NCBI RefSeq assembly: GCF_020991125.1
Contig: NZ_CP087715.1
Span: 3,883,501 to 3,947,500 of the forward strand
Length of the DNA: 64,000 nucleotides
Source of the DNA: Microbulbifer celer
Lineage (GTDB): Bacteria > Pseudomonadota > Gammaproteobacteria > Pseudomonadales > Cellvibrionaceae
Direction of reading: 5' to 3'
Within the stretch, counting starts at the first letter, position 1; each line of letters opens with the position of its first letter. The notes under the pieces are model-generated. The model was not told where the DNA came from and did not search any database. It worked only from the letters and a program-made list of their open reading frames with translations. Shown here piece after piece: positions 38,237-47,196 of the stretch. The position numbers were made by a program, and so were the translations under genes.

Positions 38237-39868
38237 TTATTGTGCTCCACCAAAGGCCTTGAAAAGCAGGTCTTGATAAGCATCTGCCTCGTCCCCGGCA
38301 CCCAACTCCCGCATCAGCCCATCCAGCTCTCCGAGTACCTGCACCAGCTCCCCCATGGTCTCGCCCGCCAGCACACTCGGTTCCGGCAGATTCGCCGCAT
38401 CCACGCTATCCGCATCCTTCAGCCAGCTGATATCCAGCGAGTCGCCCTTGTGCTCGGTAATCCATTCGCGGCTGAAACAGCGCCAGCGGCTGTGGGCCAG
38501 GCGCTCGTCCACGTGCTGATTCTCGTCGGCCTTTTGTGCCTCGGGGGCCAGGTCGATTTCCTCGGCGCCGAAGCTCCATTCGCCCTCGCTGCGTTTGCTG
38601 GTGCCGTCCGCTTTTCTGCCGTAAACCTTCTCGAACGGTTTCAGGTGCTGCTCGCCAAACGGCGTGCGCTTGCCGAAACTCGGCATATTGGTGCGCAGGT
38701 CGTAGACCCACACGTTTTTGGTGCAGTTCTCTTCCTGCAGTTTGTCGCGGGCGCTGCCCTTGGTGAAGAACAGCACATTGGTCTTTACCCCTTGGGCGTA
38801 GAAGATGCCGGTGGGCAGGCGCAGGATGGTGTGCAGGTTGCACTTGTGCATCAGGTCGCGGCGCACCTCGGTGCCCACGCCGGCTTCGAACAGCACGTTA
38901 TCGGGCAAGACCACCGCGGCGCGGCCGCCGGGTTTCAGATTGCGGTAGATATGCTGCAGGAAGGCCAGCTGCTTGTTGCTGGTCTTGTACGTGAGGTCGT
39001 CGCGGGTGATGCTGGCCTCGCCGCCCTTGGCGGTGCCGAACGGCGGATTGGCGAGCACTATGTCGGCTTTGGGCAGGCTGGCGCCGGCCTGGCCGAGGGC
39101 ATTGCCCAGGTGCACCACGCCCTCTTCGTCGCCCTCCATGCCGTGCAGCAGGCAGTTCATCAGCGCGAGGCGGCGGGTTCCGGGTACCAGCTCGATGCCG
39201 ACAAAGGCGCGGTTCTTCTGGAATTTCTGTTGTCGGGGCTTCAGGTCGAACAGATCGTCGGTGTTGTCCTTGATGTACCGGTCGGCGGCGATCAGGAAGC
39301 CGGCGGTGCCGGCGGCCGGGTCCTGGATCACTTCACCTGGCTGTGGCTTTATACAGCGCACCATCGAGTCGATAAGGTCTCTAGGCGTAAAGTACTGACC
39401 GGCGCCGGACTTGGTTTCGTTGGCGTTCTTCTGCAGCAGGCCCTCGTACAGATCGCCGAGTCCGTCTTTTTCCTCGCTGAACCAGTCCTCGATCTCGTCG
39501 AAACGCTGGATGATCTGCGCCAGGTGGCGTGGTTCCCGCAGTCGGGTCTGCGCGTCGGCGTAGATGGCGCTGATCAACGGGTCCTCGTGCACGATCTTGC
39601 CGTCGCCGTCCTTACCGGTGGAAAGGGTGAGCAGGATACGCTTGTAGTCATTCAGCAGGTTGATGCCGTCCTTGCCGCTGAGGTCGGTCCAACGGCAGCC
39701 CTTCGGCAGCGGGTGCTTCTTCAGCGTGCCAGCCTCGGTGTTCTCGTGCACCATCTTGATAAACAGCAGCAGCACCAGCTCGGTGACGTAATCCGAGTAA
39801 TTGATGCCGTCGTCGCGCAGTACGTCGCAGAGGTTCCAGAGTTTCTGCACGATGTCGTTGTTGGTCAT
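38237..39868 (-). CDS. hsdM: HsdM, type I restriction-modification N6-adenine methyltransferase
   Basis: A 543-residue methyltransferase. An N-terminal helical domain (HsdM_N) is followed by the SAM site DPAAGTAGF (183-191) and the catalytic NPPF motif (274-277 in VLANPPFGTA), which identify adenine-N6 modification. It pairs with HsdS to form the methylase and with HsdR for restriction. A 200-bp gap with a palindrome precedes it, so hsdM-hsdS probably has its own promoter, separate from the hsdR-rloA-rloB part. Confidence 0.95.
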   Translation of the reverse strand: MTNNDIVQKLWNLCDVLRDDGINYSDYVTELVLLLFIKMVHENTEAGTLKKHPLPKGCRWTDLSGKDGINLLNDYKRILLTLSTGKDGDGKIVHEDPLISAIYADAQTRLREPRHLAQIIQRFDEIEDWFSEEKDGLGDLYEGLLQKNANETKSGAGQYFTPRDLIDSMVRCIKPQPGEVIQDPAAGTAGFLIAADRYIKDNTDDLFDLKPRQQKFQKNRAFVGIELVPGTRRLALMNCLLHGMEGDEEGVVHLGNALGQAGASLPKADIVLANPPFGTAKGGEASITRDDLTYKTSNKQLAFLQHIYRNLKPGGRAAVVLPDNVLFEAGVGTEVRRDLMHKCNLHTILRLPTGIFYAQGVKTNVLFFTKGSARDKLQEENCTKNVWVYDLRTNMPSFGKRTPFGEQHLKPFEKVYGRKADGTSKRSEGEWSFGAEEIDLAPEAQKADENQHVDERLAHSRWRCFSREWITEHKGDSLDISWLKDADSVDAANLPEPSVLAGETMGELVQVLGELDGLMRELGAGDEADAYQDLLFKAFGGAQ

Positions 39869-39958
39869 GGTACTTCCTGAGGTTTTTGCGAATGCGATGC
39901 CTTCATCCAGATCTATCGAGATGTTGACGTTTCATGCAAATCTGGCATTGGCTGGTGG

Positions 39959-39991
39959 ATATGTATAAAAAATCGCGTTTTCTATACATAT
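39959..39991. promoter_or_regulatory. Palindrome upstream of hsdM, possible operator
   Basis: Arms of 14 bp (39959-39972 and 39978-39991) built on ATATGTATA / TATACATAT match except at one position, around a 5-bp centre TCGCG. A further half-like ACATGTATATGG follows at 40000-40011. It sits about 90 bp before the hsdM start. A regulator-binding site controlling methylase expression is inferred. Confidence 0.5.
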
Positions 39992-40070
39992 TTTCCTGAC
40001 ATGTATATGGAATCGACACTTTCTACGGGTTTGCCGATTTTACCGGATTTGGTCGGGACCGGGTGGTTCT

Positions 40071-40604
40071 CTAGCTCTTGGGTTGATTGCGCAGCACATT
40101 GCGAGCAGAGACCACGGAGCCATTGGTGGTCTTGTCGAGCGTTTGCCGGGTGAACAGATCGGCATAAGCAGCGGGACTGGTATGGGGGCCGGCCAGCATT
40201 GGGTGTAGGCGTTTCTTCAGCTGTTGGCTGGTTTCATGGTCTCCGACGGGTTCACCCATTACGTCGAGCAATGCCCCTTCCAGGCATTGGGGTGACCACA
40301 GAATGATCTGGTAGCCCTCCCGTTCGGCTTTTTTATTTTCCGCAGGGCTGGGTGGCAAATCTGAGTCCAGGATCATGAAGCGGCGGTCGTAGCCTTTGTG
40401 CCTGAAGCTGCGGATGGCGTTGGTGATGATGTTCCCCGGGGAGCCGCCATCGCCGGCTTCTACTTTGACCGTATATCCGGCTCCGCGCTTGCAATAGAGG
40501 TTTTTCATGTGGTTGAAAAAGGCTTTGTCATCGGCACCCTCTCCCACTACCAGTAGCGCGGTCTGTGCTGCTGCGTGTTTCTTGTGTGCCGCCTTTCTCC
40601 CCAC
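40071..40604 (-). CDS. TOPRIM-type RloB-like protein
   Basis: A 177-residue protein starting with a basic tail (GRKAAHKKH), then LLVVGEGADDKAFFNHM (conserved Glu at residue 22) and RRFMILDSDLPPS (Asp80 and Asp82). This E...DxD pattern is that of a TOPRIM fold as in RloB, OLD and DUF4435-type nucleases. The ATG is 6 bp after the stop of the upstream ATPase gene, so the two form one unit. RloB proteins are known from loci linked to type I systems; a nuclease or toxin role is inferred. Confidence 0.75.
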   Translation of the reverse strand: MGRKAAHKKHAAAQTALLVVGEGADDKAFFNHMKNLYCKRGAGYTVKVEAGDGGSPGNIITNAIRSFRHKGYDRRFMILDSDLPPSPAENKKAEREGYQIILWSPQCLEGALLDVMGEPVGDHETSQQLKKRLHPMLAGPHTSPAAYADLFTRQTLDKTTNGSVVSARNVLRNQPKS

Positions 40605-40610
40605 GTCCGT

Positions 40611-41795
40611 TTAAACCTCTGGTACCGCGCCGAGGGCGCCGGCCATATATTTGGCGTACAGGTTGTCATCGGCACGGAGGCCTGTCATTTCATCCAGTCG
40701 CCAGGCTTCTGAGCATTGATCGCATTTTTCACACAGGTAAACCTGGTGTTTCTGCAGGCGGTTCAGTACTTCTGGAGTGTGACAGGTGAAGATGATCTGG
40801 GCCCGATGGGGGTTGGTGTGCTCGAAGCGAAACCAGTCCAGCATAACCGGGATCAGAAGGGGGTGGAGGTCGTTGTCCAGTTCATCAATCACGGCAATAC
40901 CGCCGTGGTGCAGTACTTTGAGGACTCGTTCCAACAGTACAAATGCTGATTGGGTGCCGCTGGATTCTTCAAAAAATGGCAGAGTGAAGCTTTCGCCGCT
41001 GCTCGCCTGATGTGCACCGAACGGCATGTGGAAGGATTCTTTTTTTCCTTCTTCCGTGGTGGATTCCAGCTTTTCTAATGAAACACCTGTGAGCCCAAGA
41101 TCAAACTCCTGTAATACCTCTTCCATACGCCTCATGATTTCCGGCTCTTTATTGAGACGTTCTGCGGCCTGGATGACTGCGCTGTGCTCGAAATGCCGCC
41201 GCCCACTGCTGGCCACATTGGTGCGGATTGCGCGGAAGAATTCGATAAAGGGGCGCGCCTCTTTGATGTCGTAGCTGTGGGCTGCGGCGATCAATGAAGT
41301 ATTTGTCCGCAGGCTTTCCGCCGGAGACTTTGGAAACGGGAATCCCTTCTGGCGGAAACTGAATGTCTCGCCTTTCTTTTCCCGCTTGAACAGGTAGCTG
41401 AACTGGCTGCTGGTGCGGGCAAACAACGATTCAGAAACCACTTCCCGACGGTTTATGACCAGCTGGTAACGGTGCTCTGTACCGTCGAGAATAAAGTCCA
41501 GTTCAAGCTCGGTGTCGTCGTCGGCCTTCAGCAGGTGGGGGTAGTAGATGACAGGGTCATCTGGCGTTGTGGTCAGGAATGAGTCGCACACAAACCAGCT
41601 GAGAAAGGCCAACGGTTTGATGAATTGGGTTTTGCCGGAACCATTGGCACCCACTACGGCGATCGCCTTATTGAGGCGCGCGCCATCCAGCTCGATATCA
41701 AAGCCGGAAGGGGTCGGCTTTTTTCCCAGCGTAAAGTCGATGAGGGTTTCATCGGCAAAGCTGTAGAAGTTTTTGAACCTTAGCTTTGAGATCAT
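40611..41795 (-). CDS. AAA/ABC-type ATPase, RloA-like
   Basis: A 394-residue SMC-like ATPase. The N-terminus MISKLRFKNFYSF leads to Walker A GANGSGKT (49-56). The C-terminal half has an ABC signature-like ESSGTQS (277-283), Walker B IAVIDELD (300-307) with DNDLHP, and an H-loop in FTCHTPEVL (336-344). The arrangement matches AAA_15/AAA_21 ATPases such as RloA and AriA. A Cys pair in CEKCDQC near the C-terminus may bind metal. The 113 bp upstream are A/T-rich and may contain a promoter. Confidence 0.8.
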   Translation of the reverse strand: MISKLRFKNFYSFADETLIDFTLGKKPTPSGFDIELDGARLNKAIAVVGANGSGKTQFIKPLAFLSWFVCDSFLTTTPDDPVIYYPHLLKADDDTELELDFILDGTEHRYQLVINRREVVSESLFARTSSQFSYLFKREKKGETFSFRQKGFPFPKSPAESLRTNTSLIAAAHSYDIKEARPFIEFFRAIRTNVASSGRRHFEHSAVIQAAERLNKEPEIMRRMEEVLQEFDLGLTGVSLEKLESTTEEGKKESFHMPFGAHQASSGESFTLPFFEESSGTQSAFVLLERVLKVLHHGGIAVIDELDNDLHPLLIPVMLDWFRFEHTNPHRAQIIFTCHTPEVLNRLQKHQVYLCEKCDQCSEAWRLDEMTGLRADDNLYAKYMAGALGAVPEV

Positions 41796-41908
41796 ATTTT
41801 CCAGTAATCGACGATATTTTGTTGATTCTTAGCTTTCGAACGCTATTTTGCAAGTGTGTGGGTACATTTTGTGGTCCATTTGGCGTTTGGGGCAGGCTTC
41901 CCGACGGT

Positions 41909-44900
41909 TCAACCGCTTTCAGCACTCCACAGCGCATCATTGAGGGCATCCAGTACATCGTCCAGCTGGTCACTCAATACCTTGTCCAGGTGGCGGGCGC
42001 CACCGGCGAAGGCGGAAATCTGGTTGATGGTGTCGCGGTCGATGATGATTTCGTGGGTGAGCTGTTTGGCGAGGCGGTTGAGCCAGTTGCGCTGAACGGG
42101 CGTCCAGCGGTGCCGGGTGTAGATCTTGTCCATGGCCTCGGCGACGCGGTGTTCGAACGGCACCAGAGGTTCGCCCAGGGCGGCGCGGCGGATATGGCCA
42201 ATGATACTGGCGGCGATATCCCGGTTGGTCTGGTTGCGCACGGCGCTCTGCAGCTTGGCTTCGGAGTAGCCGTGACCGTCGAGCAGCAGCTTGATCTCTT
42301 TCAATTGCGCGCGAGTGAGGTCCCGCGGCTTGTTCACTACCACGGCCAGGGCGGCGGACTGGTTGATCTGCTCCTTGATGAATTGGTTGAAGCTGTCCAG
42401 GTAATCGTCCGGCCGTTGGTGTCCACCGTAGCTCTGGGTGCGTTCGCGGATCTCGTCTTCGTGCTCCGAGATCAGCGGCATCCGCTCACTGCCGAGCAGG
42501 GCTTTGACCTCGGTGAGCTGATTGATCAGGCCGCTGTGCTTACGGATGAAGTCGGCGGCCTGGCGCGGGCCCATCTCATGTAAGTGTGTGTGCAGGGACT
42601 TGGGTGGTACGCCCCATTGCTGTTCCAGCTCCTCAAGTTTCTGCTTGAGCGCGGGTTTGCCATCGGCCTTGTTGTCCGCCTTGCGCAGTACCCGCATCAG
42701 TTTCTGGCTGAGCTGACTCAGCACCACATCTGCGTGACTCTCATCCGGTTGCTCACCGGGGCTGTCCAGTGACCGCTGCAGTTGTTCCGGATCGGTGAGT
42801 TCGCCCACCAGCTGCTCCAGGCTGATGTTGGGGTCTTTCACCAGCGGCTTCATGGTGTTCACATCCTGCAGCGCGGCATAGATATCTACCGGGTCGTAGA
42901 TGCGGAATACGGTCTTGCCGATCTCGTCGCAGCGGCGAGTGGCGCGGCCGATCATCTGCTCGTAGAGAATGCGCGAGCGCACCCGGCGCAGGAATACCAG
43001 GTTGCAGATCTTGGGGACGTCGATGCCGGTGGTGAGCAGATCCACGGTGATGGCGATGTTGGGGTAGCGTTCGTTTTTGTATTCGCTGATCAGCTGTTCG
43101 ACCTTGGGGCTCTGCCCGGTAATCTTGGCGACCGCCGCCTGGTTGTAGGCGCCGTTGTGGATTGCCTTGAAGGCGTCGTCGAGCAGGCGTTTGACCATGT
43201 CGGCGTGGCGATCGGTGGCGCAGAAGATCATGGTCTTCTCGTCGCCGGCCGGGTCCAGTTCCTGGGCGAGCTGTTCGCAGATCACGCGGTTGAAGTTTTC
43301 GTTGATCACGCGCCGGTTGAAGGCGTCCACTTCAAAATTGAGCTCGTCTTCCAGCTCCGCGGTTTCCACCGCGCCGGTCTGGATATCGATCGCCTGTACC
43401 GAGGTGCCCTTCTCGAACTGGATACCCTGCTGGGTGAGCAAGGTCTCGTAACGGATCGGCGGCTCATGATCGATCAGCCAGTCGTCGGCGACGGCTTCGC
43501 GATAGGAGTAGGTGTACACCGGTTTGCCGAAGATCTCGCTGGTGTGCTTGGCGGGGGTGGCGGTGAGCCCCACTTTCACTGCATCGAAGTAATCCAGAAT
43601 CCGGCGGTAGCTCGACAGGTACTGGCTGGCATCACGGGTGGCGAGCTCGCCCACGGTCATTTCCTGGTCGAGGGTATAGCCGCGGTGGGCCTCGTCGATG
43701 ATGATGCAGTCGAACTGATCCACCGGCGGCGGTGTGTCACTCATGAAGACCCGTTTGACCATGGCCTGCACGGTGGCGACCTGAATACGAGTCTCCGCCT
43801 CGGCGGCCATATCACCCAGCTCGGCGACGTTGTAGATCTGCGACAGGGTGTGGCTCTGCTCCAGCGGTGCTTCATTGAAGTTGTCGATGGCCTGCTGGCC
43901 CAGGGCGGTACGGTCAACCAGAAACAGGATGCGTTTGAAACGCTCGGCTTTGAGAAAGCGATACATCAGGCCGATGATGGTGCGGGTCTTGCCGGTGCCT
44001 GTGGCCATGGCCAGCAGTGCCTGGCGGATACCGGCGGCCAGCGTGTTCTCCGTAGCTACGATCGCCTTTTCCTGATAGTCGCGCAGTCTCAGATACCCAA
44101 AGGGTTCGGTCTGCAGCTTCTCCTCTGCTTCTTCCTTGCTGCGCTTGAGCAGGTCGAGCAGGCCATTCGGGGTATGGAATTTGGGCAGGGCGCGGCGGGT
44201 GTTACTGGGCTCCCGTACATCCCGGAACCAGATACCGGATTGCTCCGCCAGCTGGGGCACGTAGGGGCGGCCATTGCAGGAGTAAACAAAGGGCACCAGG
44301 TAGTGGCTCTCGGCCTCGTCCGGCCAGGCTACGGTGCGCCCGGTGAGCGTCCAGGCACCGGCCAGAGGCTCGCTCACGGCGATGGTGCGGCTGTAGCGTT
44401 CTGCCTGGGGAATTTTGCCGGCCACATTGGTGTTTTCTTTTTTCGCCTCCACCACCGCGATGGGGGTGAGGCCGGTAAACAGTACATAGTCCGCCCGGCC
44501 GCCCTGGGTGGGCCACTCGGCAATCGCGCGGTTGACCCCTTTCTCGGGCCGCGCACCTTTCTGGTAAGTCAGCTCCTGGGTATCGGCTTCCCAGCCGGCC
44601 TCCTCCAGTTGCTGGTCGATCAGAATGCGGGTCAGCTCCTCGTTCAGCACGATGTGCTGGCTGGCTGCCTGGGTCTGCCGGGTGACCTTCTGGCGCTCGA
44701 CGCTGACGGTGTTGTCGCCCTGCTCGGTCAGCTGCTGCTGGAGTGCCTTGATCTTGTGCTCGTATTCCTGCCGCTGCTGCGCCAGGGCTTGCTCGTGAGA
44801 CGCAGCCTCCGCGGTTTTCGCGCGGGACTCTTCGTCCATCTCCAGTGCGAGTGCTTCGTACTCTGCCTTTTCTTTGGCGATCAGGTCGTTGAGCTGTTGG

Positions 44901-45427
44901 CTGGAATCCAATTGCACATTGGCCGCTTGCAGATCGTGCCTGAGCGTTTCGATCTCGCCCTGCAATTGGCGCAGTTGCTGGCTGGGATCTGCCGGCGGCA
45001 CGAAAGGACCGGGCTTGAAATTGGTGCCGGCATTGCCGAAAGACTGGTGAAACCAGATTGCCAGCGAACGGGCGACTTTCAGGCCGTCCATTGCCTCCCG
45101 GTGCTGGGTGTGGAATTCGTGCGTGGCTTTGTTGCCTTCGATGCGGAGGGTGTGGAACAGCTGGCGCACTACAGGCTCGAGGCGCAACTCTCGGTTGATG
45201 CGGTAGAGTAGATCGGCCTGGCTGGTCTGTTCGCCGACTTCCACACCGGCGCGGACGGCGATGTGCTGTGCCAGGGCCTCACCTAGTTGGCGCAGCTTGA
45301 TCAGGGTGGTGTTGGGGTCATTGGAAAAGGCGCGTTCCGCGGCACTGGCCAGCTGTACGAACAGCGGGTCGTGCTCGTCGAGAAAGCTGAAGTTGGTGGA
45401 GTGATTGCCGGTAGTGCTGCTATCCAT
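41909..45427 (-). CDS. hsdR: HsdR, type I restriction endonuclease motor subunit
   Basis: A 1172-residue subunit. An N-terminal helical region with DUF4145-like character (about 20-130) is followed by a coiled coil (about 145-235). The PD-(D/E)xK nuclease has Asp313 and Glu327-x-Lys329 in VVEAKKEN. Then come helicase motifs: Walker A ATGTGKT (475-481), DEAH (578-581) and later GRATRR, with an EcoEI-type C-terminus. It cuts unmodified DNA after translocation. The gene order hsdR-(rloA-rloB)-hsdM-hsdS separates it from its partners. Confidence 0.94.
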   Translation of the reverse strand: MDSSTTGNHSTNFSFLDEHDPLFVQLASAAERAFSNDPNTTLIKLRQLGEALAQHIAVRAGVEVGEQTSQADLLYRINRELRLEPVVRQLFHTLRIEGNKATHEFHTQHREAMDGLKVARSLAIWFHQSFGNAGTNFKPGPFVPPADPSQQLRQLQGEIETLRHDLQAANVQLDSSQQLNDLIAKEKAEYEALALEMDEESRAKTAEAASHEQALAQQRQEYEHKIKALQQQLTEQGDNTVSVERQKVTRQTQAASQHIVLNEELTRILIDQQLEEAGWEADTQELTYQKGARPEKGVNRAIAEWPTQGGRADYVLFTGLTPIAVVEAKKENTNVAGKIPQAERYSRTIAVSEPLAGAWTLTGRTVAWPDEAESHYLVPFVYSCNGRPYVPQLAEQSGIWFRDVREPSNTRRALPKFHTPNGLLDLLKRSKEEAEEKLQTEPFGYLRLRDYQEKAIVATENTLAAGIRQALLAMATGTGKTRTIIGLMYRFLKAERFKRILFLVDRTALGQQAIDNFNEAPLEQSHTLSQIYNVAELGDMAAEAETRIQVATVQAMVKRVFMSDTPPPVDQFDCIIIDEAHRGYTLDQEMTVGELATRDASQYLSSYRRILDYFDAVKVGLTATPAKHTSEIFGKPVYTYSYREAVADDWLIDHEPPIRYETLLTQQGIQFEKGTSVQAIDIQTGAVETAELEDELNFEVDAFNRRVINENFNRVICEQLAQELDPAGDEKTMIFCATDRHADMVKRLLDDAFKAIHNGAYNQAAVAKITGQSPKVEQLISEYKNERYPNIAITVDLLTTGIDVPKICNLVFLRRVRSRILYEQMIGRATRRCDEIGKTVFRIYDPVDIYAALQDVNTMKPLVKDPNISLEQLVGELTDPEQLQRSLDSPGEQPDESHADVVLSQLSQKLMRVLRKADNKADGKPALKQKLEELEQQWGVPPKSLHTHLHEMGPRQAADFIRKHSGLINQLTEVKALLGSERMPLISEHEDEIRERTQSYGGHQRPDDYLDSFNQFIKEQINQSAALAVVVNKPRDLTRAQLKEIKLLLDGHGYSEAKLQSAVRNQTNRDIAASIIGHIRRAALGEPLVPFEHRVAEAMDKIYTRHRWTPVQRNWLNRLAKQLTHEIIIDRDTINQISAFAGGARHLDKVLSDQLDDVLDALNDALWSAESG

Positions 45428-45632
45428 TCCTTCACCGCGTCCCTGACCCGCCCCGGAGACGGTCGATATTTTTATTGGGTTGTTGAGTAATGAGGGATTC
45501 TAGCGGGGATTGTGAAGGAGTTCACGTGGTGTGTGCTCCGAAAGGGACGTATTCACGAGCCAGTTGATTGTGGTATGGGATTGGCTGGATACTGCAACTT
45601 ACTATCCAGCTACAGTACTGAGAAGGATCTCA
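45428..45632. other. Divergent promoter region between hsdR and the low-GC pair
   Basis: About 205 bp without a convincing gene. It should contain the promoters of hsdR (leftward) and of the rightward pair. No clear operator was seen. Confidence 0.4.
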
Positions 45633-46091
45633 ATGAAACGCGTAAACCTACTCTCCCTGAAGCCAGTATCGGAAACGTGCTCCCGCTTGTGCCTCTCTCA
45701 CCACGAACGGAAATGGCAAATTCCCGGCGTAGTACTGGAAGATCAGTACCAATTGAGTGATGGGCGCATGCTCGCATTTACATCTGACAATTGCCCTTAC
45801 GAAGAAGGCTTGCATATCCTTTTACTCAAAACTGGCCACGATGAGTTCGAGCAGGTGGACCTTGGGTTGGAGAACACACCCGGAATTTACACGAATGGAA
45901 AGGTAGTTTCTGAATCTGTTATGGAGTTTCAGTTTTTCAATAATGAAAACTACAGGGTTGAGGTTGTCGAAAAGCCCCGGCTTCAGCTCACTCAGTTTCT
46001 CTCCGGTAGCGAAATAAAATACAAGTCTCCACTTAGGCGAAAATCACTTTCTGTAACCCGTCTCGTCAATACAAAAAATACACAGGTTTGA
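45633..46091 (+). CDS. Unrecognised protein, first gene of a low-GC pair
   Basis: A 152-residue protein starting MKRVNLLSLKPVSETC at an ATG preceded by AAGGA; the frame stays open upstream but has no better start. It looks soluble, with a strand-rich middle (GRMLAFTSDNCPYEEGLHILLL) and a basic C-terminus (SPLRRKSLSVTRLVN). The GC content is well below that of flanking core genes, suggesting transfer. The next gene starts 2 bp after its stop. I do not recognise a family. Confidence 0.6.
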   Translation: MKRVNLLSLKPVSETCSRLCLSHHERKWQIPGVVLEDQYQLSDGRMLAFTSDNCPYEEGLHILLLKTGHDEFEQVDLGLENTPGIYTNGKVVSESVMEFQFFNNENYRVEVVEKPRLQLTQFLSGSEIKYKSPLRRKSLSVTRLVNTKNTQV

Positions 46092-46093
46092 AT

Positions 46094-47122
46094 ATGGAAG
46101 CTCAACCCTCACAAGAACAGATCAATGATGCGGTCATACAATTTGAGGTTCAGGCCGTTAATTTCGGATATCGTTTTATCAATGATGCTGGTGTTCGGCA
46201 GGCCTACATGGCACAAACAAAAGCGATGTCGGCCGAACTGCTGGCGGCATGGAAGTCTGGTGCTATGACTCCCAAGCAAGCCGCTTCTGCGGCTAACCAG
46301 ATGCGAAATGAAATCATGGAGCTCGCAAGAGTAAAAACCAGTGATTTGGGACGAGCCAAAGCCCGAGCAATGAAGGCGCAAGGATTGGATATTGATGACT
46401 TGGTAAATAAATATTCCCAACAGCTTTTCAAGCGCTCCTTCGGGAAATTGTCTAGTCCTGAAAAGAATTCGGTATATATTGCAATTGTTGAAAGTGCGGG
46501 TAGGGCTAGGCCAAAAGTTAGTGCCAAGGCTGCCAGGTTGGGGATTATAGGAAAGAGTCTTTGGGTGATTACTGCCTGTGTAGCGATCTACAACGTATCT
46601 GTTGCCAGAAATAAAACAAAAGCTGCAGGTCGAGAAGCAGCAAATATTGGTGGAGGTTTTGCCGGTGGTGCCGCGGGGGGTGCATTGGCCGGGGTCTGGT
46701 TTGGCCCCATCGGTGTTGCGGTTGGTATTGTCGTCGGGGGCGTTATAGGTTCTATCGCCAGTGATCAGGTATACGTTGAGCTGGCGGGGCCAGATGGCGC
46801 ATTTGCTCAAAGATTTATTCCCCGGTTCACCAGCTTGGCGGGAACTGATGAAGAAGCGATGGCGAGCGCTCTGGTTACAGAATGTAGTTATGAACTGGAC
46901 AAGGTCTATGCCGTTTTTATTGAACTGAACGACAAATATCATACAGATGCGGATGATATTGCATTGCGCTATGCACAACAGGTTAGGCAGCTTCCGTCTG
47001 GGCCGCTGAAGCAGGCCATTCGGATGCATACAGCTCTGCGTAATTATCTCGCGAGAATACTAGATGATGGATGGACGACAGAGGAGGAAAGAGCGTCCAT
47101 TCGTTTTCTAAGTACGGCATAA
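46094..47122 (+). CDS. Unrecognised glycine-zipper membrane protein, second gene of a low-GC pair
   Basis: A 342-residue protein. The N-terminal ~140 residues are helical and charged (residues such as MSAELLAAWKSGAMTPKQAA). A hydrophobic segment (about 152-170, IIGKSLWVITACVAIYNVSV) and a glycine-rich stretch (about 185-225, GGGFAGGAAGG then GVAVGIVVGGVIGSIA) follow, then a soluble helical C-terminus. Glycine zippers occur in membrane-inserting toxins and in some phage or type VI effectors, but similarity here is only structural. It starts 2 bp after the upstream stop and is convergent with yicC. Confidence 0.6.
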   Translation: MEAQPSQEQINDAVIQFEVQAVNFGYRFINDAGVRQAYMAQTKAMSAELLAAWKSGAMTPKQAASAANQMRNEIMELARVKTSDLGRAKARAMKAQGLDIDDLVNKYSQQLFKRSFGKLSSPEKNSVYIAIVESAGRARPKVSAKAARLGIIGKSLWVITACVAIYNVSVARNKTKAAGREAANIGGGFAGGAAGGALAGVWFGPIGVAVGIVVGGVIGSIASDQVYVELAGPDGAFAQRFIPRFTSLAGTDEEAMASALVTECSYELDKVYAVFIELNDKYHTDADDIALRYAQQVRQLPSGPLKQAIRMHTALRNYLARILDDGWTTEEERASIRFLSTA

Positions 47123-47196
47123 AAAAGTGGACCTCCCCCCAATTGAATGGTCGCTGTGGTAGGCATCGCTCCAACTTATGTGGGGGGAGTGCTGGA

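Noticed and set aside
45512..45760. Frame overlapping the start of the first low-GC gene
   Set aside because: The 45633-46091 frame has a clear ribosome site and continues with a tightly spaced partner; this one is its shadow.
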